From Pseudomonadota bacterium (GTDB lineage Bacteria > Tectomicrobia > Entotheonellia > Entotheonellales > Entotheonellaceae), in the NCBI GenBank assembly GCA_005777235.1, contig SXND01000051.1, positions 1 through 40,448 of the forward strand: 40,448 bases of DNA, written 5' to 3'. Made by a program: the position numbers and the translations under genes. This document shows positions 34,472-40,448 of the stretch, piece after piece. Under the pieces are notes generated by a model. It worked only from the letters and a program-made list of their open reading frames with translations. It was not told where the DNA came from and ran no database searches. The number at the start of each line of letters is the position of its first letter. The first letter of the stretch is position 1.

Positions 34472-36071
34472 TCAGGATTTTAACTGGATGTCTTCAAACG
34501 GCGCCGAGTACGAGTACAGCTTAATGGTCCCCACCCCAGACACCGCCACGCGTGGACCAGAGGCGCACAAAAAACCCAACTCCCAGATGGGCAGAAACCG
34601 TGCGTCATCATACAGCTTCTGCTGGATCTTGTGTAACAAGGCTTCCCGCTTCTTGCGGTCGCGCTCCGCGGCTTGTTGTTCATACCACGCATCAATCTCT
34701 GGATCTTTAATCCACGAAAACGCTCCTTTGCTGTACGCAAAGGCTTCGAGGCGCGTGACCGCATTGCCAAAGGCCCCACTGCCCTGGAACGCCAGGTTTT
34801 TCAGCGTGCGCTCTTTATGTGCGGCGACAAAACCGCCACGTTCCATAGGGCCGCACTTTGCCCCGCATGCCCACGGCTGCGAGATCGTTCAACAGTCCTT
34901 CCACCACGCCAGAGTAGACCGCATCAACGCTGCATTCCCCGAAGTCAAAACCGTTCGGGTATCCGGCCTGTTGCAACAATTGTTTGGCTTGTGTGGGGTC
35001 ATACGGGTAGGGTTCCACGGGCAAGGCATACTCAAACGCTCGTGGCACGATGCTGCCGGAGACGACGGAATGCCCCAACGTCTCCGCCTCGTTAATCGCC
35101 TGGCGATTGACCGCATAATTGGCTGCCAGCCGCACGCGCTTGTCGTGCCAGGGGGATTTTGGGTCATACTGCTCATTGGTAAACACCAGCCATTGCGGGG
35201 TCGGGGGCACGGTTGGTTCCAGCTTGAGCTGTGGGTCACGTGTAATCTCTTCTGCCACGGCACCGTACATGCCATAGGCCACATCCGCTTCCTGGCGTTT
35301 GAGCATGGCCAGACGGGTGGTGGCTTCCTGGACACCACGCATGACCAGCCGCTTGACGTGCGGGGTCTTGCGCCAGTAGTCTGTGTACGCTTCAAATACC
35401 GCTTCGACTCCGGGCTGGTGGCTGACGAAGCGATACGGCCCCAGACCAATGGGCTGCGCCTTAAAGCCTTCGTTACCGACTTTTTCCACGTAATTTTTGG
35501 GGACAATCCAGGCGGCCCCCGTCGCTGGCGTGGCATAAAATGTCAGGAAGTCCGGCCAGGGCTCGTGCAAATGGAAACGCACATGATGCGCCTGCACGAT
35601 CTCAACGGCTTTGACTTTCTTTTTCATATCCGTGGCGCCGGAACCGCGATAGCGCTCAAAGCTAAATTTGACGTCGGCGGCGGTGAACGGATCGCCATTG
35701 TGAAACTGTACGCCCTGGCGCAACGCGAAATCGTAGGCCAGCCCATCGGCGCTCTCCCCCCATTTGGTAGCCAGGCTGGGGGACATGAGGCCGTCGGGCA
35801 TGGGTTTGATCAGGGCATCATGCAGGGCATAGAGAAACATGAAGGGAGTAATGATGCCTGGGGTTTCGGCAGGGTCAAACCAGGTGGGGGCAATCGTGAC
35901 GTGAATGGCCCAGGTCATCCGGCCACTGGGCGCACCCTTCTGGGCCCACGCGGTGCGGAGGGGCGACCAACCGTGGTGCCAGGTGAGGATGCTGGTCGCC
36001 CCACGCAAGGCGCCCTGGACGAAGCGGCGGCGTGTGAGCGAGGGTCGTCCCGGTAAGCTGTGCCACACCAT
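34472..36071 (-). pseudogene. Peptide-type ABC substrate-binding protein, paralog 4, frameshifted
   Basis: First binding-protein gene of the operon, starting after TAGGAG. A Tat-type signal (LTRRRFVQGALRGATSILTW) is followed by a normal family-5 sequence to about residue 408 (LAAVGMRGKVRP). The frame then runs into YGTWRFCRRT and stops. The correct continuation, MERGGFVAAHKERTLKNLAF to YSAPFEDIQLKS, is in the adjacent frame (34472-34846). Dropping one base (the T read on the minus strand at about 34847) restores 532 residues, close to the siblings. The total span of 1600 bases is three-fold plus one. It is either a recent pseudogene or a sequencing/assembly error. If real, the product lacks the last quarter of the protein, including lobe-closing strands. 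Confidence 0.85.
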
Positions 36072-36369
36072 GCCCTATCTCCTACCGGTCCACGCACAAT
36101 AATAGTGGGTGAGGCTTTGTAATATCTTGATTCCGCTAACTATCACGATTACAAATACCTGTGAGCAATGGATGATTTTCGTGGGGTAGTAGCTTATCGT
36201 TTGACGGCGCGTTTTGCAACTTATTTCGGCGTGCTGGCCCAGTATTCGCGTCGTCTTTTTGGGTTAATCAATGATTGTCATGACTTGCATGAGCGAAACG
36301 ATTGCATACCACCCATCGTTTTTATTTATGTCTGCATAAGTATGACGCATTTACCAAGAGGAAGGAACC
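36072..36369. other. Divergent intergenic region, AT-rich
   Basis: A 298-base spacer between the peptide-transport operon and the creatininase-like gene, more AT-rich than its surroundings. The operon promoter and the creatininase promoter should both lie here. I see only weak matches (for example TATTAT at 36099-36104 on the minus strand without a -35), so I do not assign them. Confidence 0.4.
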
Positions 36370-37254
36370 ATGAATCGTCAGTACTGGATGTTCGTAGTGT
36401 TCTGCGGGCTCACGAGTTGGGGCCTGGCGCGTGCCGGCGTGGCCCAGGAGCTACACGCTCCACGGCCGATTGCGGCTCTGGAGAGCATTTTTCTTGAAGA
36501 ACTGACCTGGATGGAGGTGCGCGACGCCCTCAAGGCCGGCAAGACCACCATCATTATTGGCACTGGCGGCCTGGAGCAGAGCGGCCCGTACGTCGCTCTC
36601 GGCAAGCATAACTATGTGCTGCGCGCCACCACCGAGGCGATTGCACGCCGCCTCGGTAACGCGCTGGTCGCACCGATCATTGCGTTTGTGCCTGAAGGCA
36701 ATATCACGCCGCCGACGGGGCACATGCGCTATCCCGGCGCCATCAGCCTGCGGGAGGACACGTTTGAGGCGCTCCTGACGGATATCTGTAGTAGCCTCAA
36801 GCAGCACGGGTTTACCGACCTGGTCTTGCTTGGGGATCACGGCGACAACCAGCGTGGCATGCGGGTCGTGGCCGAGCGTCTCAACAACAAATGGGGTGGA
36901 CCACCCGTCGTCCACTTCATCGCGGAGTATTATGCCCAGGATCTGTGGAGCTACGATTACCTGAAGACCCTCGGCGTACACCAAAAGCCCGATGTGCGTT
37001 CTGCAGCGCGGGCTGGTATTCATGATGACTATCATTATGAAGCGATCATGGCCACCGTGGACCCACAGACCATCCGTACCGAGCAACGACTCACTGCCGG
37101 GCTGTATAGCATCAATGGCTTTGACATGTCGCCCCCGAGTCAGACCATTGCCAATGGCACAAAGCTGGTGGCGTATCGCGCTGAGCTGACGGTCGCGGCA
37201 ATTCAGAAAGCACTGGAGCAGAAACGCCAGCGGAAGCCATCCTCTGCACGGTAG
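36370..37254 (+). CDS. Exported creatininase-family amidohydrolase
   Basis: 294 residues with a Sec-type signal (cleavage near GVAQ-E, residue 26) and an AGGAAGG ribosome site. The fold is that of creatininase/mycofactocin MftE-type enzymes: GTGGLEQSGPYVALGKHNYVL, then PEGNITPPTGHMRYPGAISL and VLLGDHGDNQRGM with His157. The canonical metal-binding motif EQHGPH-x-LG-x-D is altered: Glu69 is kept, the histidine is Ser71, and the aspartate position is His80. I recall a subfamily with the same EQSGPY and GKHNYV wording, so the change is probably ancestral and not decay. The family cleaves cyclic amides such as creatinine or peptide-like amides. This one would act in the periplasm. Confidence 0.8.
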   Translation: MNRQYWMFVVFCGLTSWGLARAGVAQELHAPRPIAALESIFLEELTWMEVRDALKAGKTTIIIGTGGLEQSGPYVALGKHNYVLRATTEAIARRLGNALVAPIIAFVPEGNITPPTGHMRYPGAISLREDTFEALLTDICSSLKQHGFTDLVLLGDHGDNQRGMRVVAERLNNKWGGPPVVHFIAEYYAQDLWSYDYLKTLGVHQKPDVRSAARAGIHDDYHYEAIMATVDPQTIRTEQRLTAGLYSINGFDMSPPSQTIANGTKLVAYRAELTVAAIQKALEQKRQRKPSSAR

Positions 37255-37275
37255 TCGTCTGGCACGCACAACGCG

Positions 37276-38694
37276 TTAGGCCACCAGCGCCGGCCGCTGC
37301 CGCCAGCACTGCGTGGCTTGCTCAAAGGCGTAGGCGAGCTGTAAGACGCCCAGCTCATCTTGATGTCGCCCAACAATTTGCACGCCCACGGGCAGGCCTT
37401 CCGGTGTAAAGCCGCAGGGCACGGAGATGGCCGGGTGCCCGGTGACGGTGATGTAGTAGCACGAGCGCATCCAGTCAACATAGGTCTCCATGGCGACCCC
37501 GTTGATGTCGGTAATATAGCGCTGCGTGACGTCAAACGGCGGCACCTGATTCACCGGACAAATCATAAACTCGTACGTCTCCAAAAATTCGCGCACGCGG
37601 TGATACAGGGCCGTGCGTTGTGTGGTGATACGCGCCAGTTGCGGGCCGGTGATGTCCAGCCCGGCCTCGGTATTCCAGACCACCGTGTCTTTCATGAGAT
37701 GGCGCTGTGTCGTCAACAGTTCCCCGTAACGCAGTTCAAAATACCAGGCGCGCCATACCTTAAAAATCTCATCCGCCGTGCTGAAATCCGGGCTACCGTC
37801 CTCGATCACGCCACCGAGACCCGCAAACACATGGCGCTGCGCCTCCAGCACAGCGGTCACCCGCGGATCCACCGGCAGGCCGCCAAAGTCACGATTCCAG
37901 GCCAGACGCACCCCACGGAAGTCGCGCTCCAGGGGCTGCCGGAACGTACTGCCGGGTTCCGCAATACTCATGGGCACGCGGCGGTCTGGACCGGCCAACA
38001 CGCTTAAGAACAGGGCCACGTCCTGCACGGTACGTGCCATGGGGCCTTCTACCGAGAACGGAAACCAGGCATCACGGGCGGGATAGACGGGTACGCGCCC
38101 CGGTGCGGTGCGGAAGCCAACAATGTTGCAAAAATTCGCCGGATTGCGCAGCGAGCCGCCATGATCACTCCCATCAGCCAGCGGCACCATGCCACACGCC
38201 AGGGCGACGGCGGCCCCACCACTGCTGCCGCCGCAGGTTTTGCTCAGGTCATAGGGATTCAACGTCGCACCAAAGACCTCGTTAAAGGTCTGCGAACCCG
38301 CGCCAAATTCGGGGGTGTTGGTCTTGCCAACGGTAATGGCCCCAGCAGCATGCATGCGCTCGACAATGAGCATATCCTGGTCTGGCACAAAGTCCTGATA
38401 GATGCGTGAGCCGTAGGTGGTGCGGATCCCTTTGGTTAAGAACAGATCCTTGTGCGCCACGGGCAGCCCATGCAATGGACCTACCGCTATGCCACGCGCC
38501 AGCGCCGCGTCGGCAGCGCGTGCCCCATCCATGGCGTGCTCCGGCACCAATGTGACAATGGCGTTGACCTGCGGATTGATGCGGTCGATCTGCGCCAGGT
38601 GGGCCTCCATAACCTCACAGGCGGACAGGGCTTTTGTACGCATCTGGTGGACGAGTTCGGTGGCAGTCAGAAAACAGAGATCAGCCGTGGGCAT
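37276..38694 (-). CDS. Amidase (amidase-signature family)
   Basis: 472 residues from the ATG at 38694, which has AAGGA seven bases upstream; an ATG at 38700 is too close to it. Amidase-signature residues are all present: Lys82 (VAHKDLF), the cis-Ser in GGSSGG (157/158) and nucleophile Ser181 (GSDHGGSLRNPANFCNIVGFR). No signal peptide, so cytoplasmic. The enzyme hydrolyses carboxamides to acids and ammonia; GatA function is unlikely because no gatB/gatC neighbours are present and the C-terminal half (WFPFSVEGPMARTVQD, ITDINGVAMETYVDWMRSCYYITVTGHPAISVPCGF) resembles stand-alone amidases. It is convergent with the creatininase-like gene, 21 bases apart. Confidence 0.9.
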   Translation of the reverse strand: MPTADLCFLTATELVHQMRTKALSACEVMEAHLAQIDRINPQVNAIVTLVPEHAMDGARAADAALARGIAVGPLHGLPVAHKDLFLTKGIRTTYGSRIYQDFVPDQDMLIVERMHAAGAITVGKTNTPEFGAGSQTFNEVFGATLNPYDLSKTCGGSSGGAAVALACGMVPLADGSDHGGSLRNPANFCNIVGFRTAPGRVPVYPARDAWFPFSVEGPMARTVQDVALFLSVLAGPDRRVPMSIAEPGSTFRQPLERDFRGVRLAWNRDFGGLPVDPRVTAVLEAQRHVFAGLGGVIEDGSPDFSTADEIFKVWRAWYFELRYGELLTTQRHLMKDTVVWNTEAGLDITGPQLARITTQRTALYHRVREFLETYEFMICPVNQVPPFDVTQRYITDINGVAMETYVDWMRSCYYITVTGHPAISVPCGFTPEGLPVGVQIVGRHQDELGVLQLAYAFEQATQCWRQRPALVA

Positions 38695-38747
38695 GTCCAT
38701 GTCCTTGCCAAGGGTTCTCAACGTGTGGCACTATCAAACGCGGCGCC

Positions 38748-38753
38748 ATTATA
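38748..38753 (-). promoter_or_regulatory. Possible -10 box for the amidase gene
   Basis: A perfect TATAAT on the minus strand, 53 bases before the amidase ATG. No TTGACA-like -35 is found at 15-19 bases, so it is a weak or activator-dependent candidate. Confidence 0.3.
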
Positions 38754-38853
38754 CGGGTACGTCTGGAGCAACGCACGTTGCCATTGGGCATGAGGCGTGT
38801 GGACGCTGTGTTACCCGAGGTCCTCAACGTCTACGGGAGAGAAAAGGATACCA

Positions 38854-39024
38854 ATGAGCGTGCTGATGACTTTATCCAGCCTCTTTGTAGCCTGCACCGT
38901 GGTGCTCTGTGGCGGCACCATCGCCTCCTACCTGCTCTGCTCGCCCTATGGGGCCTCGCGGGTGGACGAGATTCGTCGCTTGCGCCAGGAAGGGCTGGCG
39001 GTCAATCAAGCGGGCGAGGCGTAA
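38854..39024 (+). CDS. Small single-pass membrane protein, unknown
   Basis: 56 residues from the ATG at 38854 behind AAAGGA. Residues about 5-28 form one membrane helix (LMTLSSLFVACTVVLCGGTIA), with a short basic-acidic tail (ASRVDEIRRLRQEGLAVNQAGEA). I do not recognise it. A 7-bp hairpin follows its stop. The reading frame, ribosome site and membrane/tail layout support a real gene, but only moderately. Confidence 0.5.
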   Translation: MSVLMTLSSLFVACTVVLCGGTIASYLLCSPYGASRVDEIRRLRQEGLAVNQAGEA

Positions 39025-39032
39025 CCCCTCCG

Positions 39033-39053
39033 CACGACCCGGCACAGGTCGTG
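39033..39053 (+). terminator. Hairpin after small membrane protein gene
   Basis: CACGACC and GGTCGTG form a 7-bp stem with a 7-base loop nine bases after the stop codon. There is no T-run, so it is a weak terminator candidate. Confidence 0.35.
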
Positions 39054-39171
39054 GTGGCATTTCCCGATGACCGCGTGTATGCTATACGACATTCTCATGG
39101 TGTCCTGTCTCGCAGGCACAGACGATCATGTACCTCTCAGAGCAATGATCGGAGTGGGATAACGCTGCACT

Positions 39172-39693
39172 ATGGAACCCGTTCTGCTGCTCAATGCCTC
39201 CTTTGAACCTCTGCGCGTCATTGACTGGAAGCGCGCCCTCACCTTAGTGTTCGCTGGTAAAGTAGAAGTCGTGGAAGAATACGCGCGGGAAATCCGCAGT
39301 ATTCGCCTGGCAGTGCGGCTCCCGGCAGTCGTACGGTTGCTCACGCTCGTCCGGGTCCGTGGCACGGGCGTCAAATTCTCCCGGCAAAACATTTATGCGC
39401 GTGATAACTACGCATGCCAGTACTGTGGCGTGCAGCCGCTGGTGAGTGAACTGACCTATGACCATGTGATTCCCCGCGCCCACGGTGGCGCTACCGACTG
39501 GACGAATATCGTCACCTGCTGCATTCCCTGTAATCGCCAGAAAGGGGGGCAAGCCCTCGAACAATCGGGTCTGCACTTGCAGCGTCTGCCCCGCAAACCC
39601 ACCTGGCAGCCCTACGTCACCATGGCAATGGGCCTGCGCCACCCGCCAGACAGCTGGCGCACCTATCTGGCCTGGCATACCAGGACGGAATAA
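39172..39693 (+). CDS. HNH endonuclease
   Basis: 173 residues. The N-terminal MEPVLLLNASFEPLRVIDWKRALTLVFAGKVEVVEEY (in two runs) is the standard lead-in of a widespread stand-alone HNH family. The nuclease core has zinc-binding CQYC (82-85) and CIPC (117-120) pairs around the HNH beta-beta-alpha motif: Asp97-His98 in YDHVIPRAHGG, Asn112 and Asn121 in CNRQKGG. It cuts or nicks DNA, but the biological role of this group is unclear. The ribosome site is poor. It sits just upstream of the groES promoter on the same strand, which appears to be a neighbour without functional link. Confidence 0.88.
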   Translation: MEPVLLLNASFEPLRVIDWKRALTLVFAGKVEVVEEYAREIRSIRLAVRLPAVVRLLTLVRVRGTGVKFSRQNIYARDNYACQYCGVQPLVSELTYDHVIPRAHGGATDWTNIVTCCIPCNRQKGGQALEQSGLHLQRLPRKPTWQPYVTMAMGLRHPPDSWRTYLAWHTRTE

Positions 39694-39762
39694 CCGTCCG
39701 TGTGTTCCTACGGCGTCCCACATGCCCTTCAGCGTGCCCTGGCGATTTTTCCTGTCGCCCCC

Positions 39763-39791
39763 TTGACACCTCTCTGACCCTTCGCTATCGT
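39763..39791 (+). promoter_or_regulatory. Sigma70 promoter of groESL
   Basis: A perfect -35 TTGACA (39763-39768), a 17-base spacer and -10 TATCGT (39786-39791) lie immediately before the CIRCE element, as in other HrcA-controlled groE operons. Confidence 0.6.
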
Positions 39792-39793
39792 TA

Positions 39794-39820
39794 TTAGCAC
39801 TCGACACAGAGGAGTGCTAA
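39794..39820. promoter_or_regulatory. CIRCE operator (HrcA binding site)
   Basis: TTAGCACTC-N9-GAGTGCTAA is an exact match to the CIRCE consensus, placed at the expected transcription start of groESL. HrcA bound here represses the operon until heat shock frees the promoter. No hrcA gene is in the window. Confidence 0.95.
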
Positions 39821-39903
39821 TAACCATCGGACGCGCTCAGTGGTTGCGCTGGATAGCGGACATTACTACGCGGACCAGAATGGACATGGAGAGGAGATTT
39901 CCC

Positions 39904-40191
39904 ATGCAGTTTCGTCCCTTGCACGATAACGTGCTCATTAAACGTCTGGACGCCTCCGAAGAAAAAGTCGGTGGCATCATCATTCCCGACACTGCCAAAG
40001 AAAAGCCCCAAGAGGGTAACGTGCTGGCCGTCGGCCCTGGCAAGCTCCAGGATGATGGCAAGCGGCGCCCAGTGGGAGTCGCTGTCGGCAATAAAATTCT
40101 CTTTGGTAAATACGCTGGCACCGAGATCACCGTTGATGGTGAAGATCTGCTGGTACTCCGCGAAACCGACTTACTGGGCGTGCTTGAGTAG
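39904..40191 (+). CDS. groES: Co-chaperonin GroES
   Basis: 95 residues starting at the ATG behind AGGAG; the longer frame from 39814 runs through the CIRCE region and is not the start. Sequence [20 protein letters not shown], the mobile loop [17 protein letters not shown] that contacts GroEL, and [25 protein letters not shown] are standard GroES. Seven subunits cap the GroEL cylinder during ATP-driven folding in the cytoplasm. First gene of the groESL operon. Confidence 0.97.
   Translation: MQFRPLHDNVLIKRLDASEEKVGGIIIPDTAKEKPQEGNVLAVGPGKLQDDGKRRPVGVAVGNKILFGKYAGTEITVDGEDLLVLRETDLLGVLE

Positions 40192-40448
<257 letters not shown>

Noticed and set aside
34440..36056. 538-residue plus-strand frame over receptor paralog 4
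   Set aside because: Composition is Pro/Gly/His/Gln-rich with no recognisable domain; it is the mirror of a well-supported gene family on the minus strand.
36201..36330. Promoter candidates for the creatininase-like gene (TTGACG, TTGCAA, TTGCAT starts)
   Set aside because: None has a -10 hexamer at acceptable spacing.

Overview
This window reads as ordinary chromosome of an uncultured, moderately GC-rich Gram-negative bacterium. The outer-membrane evidence is a MlaC-type periplasmic lipid carrier, a lipoprotein signal and a YdgA/DUF945 protein. groESL is preceded by a perfect CIRCE element, which implies HrcA control, and the PEP carboxykinase is the GTP-dependent type. The many ABC uptake operons with amide- and CoA-linked catabolic genes recall large-genome, metabolically versatile lineages such as Tectomicrobia/Entotheonella-like bacteria. 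That placement is a guess; no rRNA or other phylogenetic marker is present except the start of groEL.

Layout. 1-1.5 kb: remnant of a Tat-exported amidohydrolase and an Rpn/PD-(D/E)XK-type gene with its own promoter and operator-like palindrome. 1.6-4.4 kb: a TPR protein translationally coupled to a YdgA-like protein. 4.4-8.2 kb: a 156-bp REP/MITE-like element, a three-domain LplT-PlsC-AMP-ligase fusion with a degenerate ligase domain, and a lipoprotein truncated haemoglobin. 8.4-9.84 kb: a decaying TnpB (IS200/IS605-type) element with a small regulator-like ORF overlapping tnpB and a right-end hairpin. 9.9-11.4 kb: mlaC-like gene and a sugar-nucleotide-epimerase-like gene. 11.4-20.8 kb: a nine-gene minus-strand operon from one clear sigma70 promoter (livG, acyl-CoA ligase, livH, livM, livK-like, livF, LLM flavin oxidoreductase, MmgE/PrpD, then the epimerase), probably for uptake and CoA activation of a carboxylic acid. 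20.9-23 kb: DUF5659-like small protein and GTP-PEPCK. 23-25.3 kb: REP pair and gamma-glutamyltransferase. 25.4-36.1 kb: a peptide/nickel-type ABC operon in which four tandem paralogous Tat-type substrate-binding proteins precede a single BCDF translocator; the first paralog is frameshifted and the second has a locally diverged block. 36.4-38.7 kb: exported creatininase-family protein and an amidase. 38.9-40.4 kb: small membrane protein, HNH nuclease, groES and the start of groEL.

How it fits together. Three amide-bond hydrolases (gamma-glutamyltransferase, creatininase-like protein, amidase) flank the four-receptor peptide-type transporter. This suggests a locus for scavenging peptide-like or amide nitrogen compounds, although that is an inference from neighbourhood. 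The liv-type operon is a second, independent uptake system. Genome decay is visible at several points: the amidohydrolase fragment, the ligase domain of the Aas-like fusion, the stop-interrupted tnpB and its upstream ORF, and the frameshifted binding protein. I found no CRISPR array, no tRNA and no defence island. The most unusual items are the four-receptor array, the TnpB element with its overlapping upstream ORF, and the fused phospholipid-repair protein that has lost its adenylation motifs.
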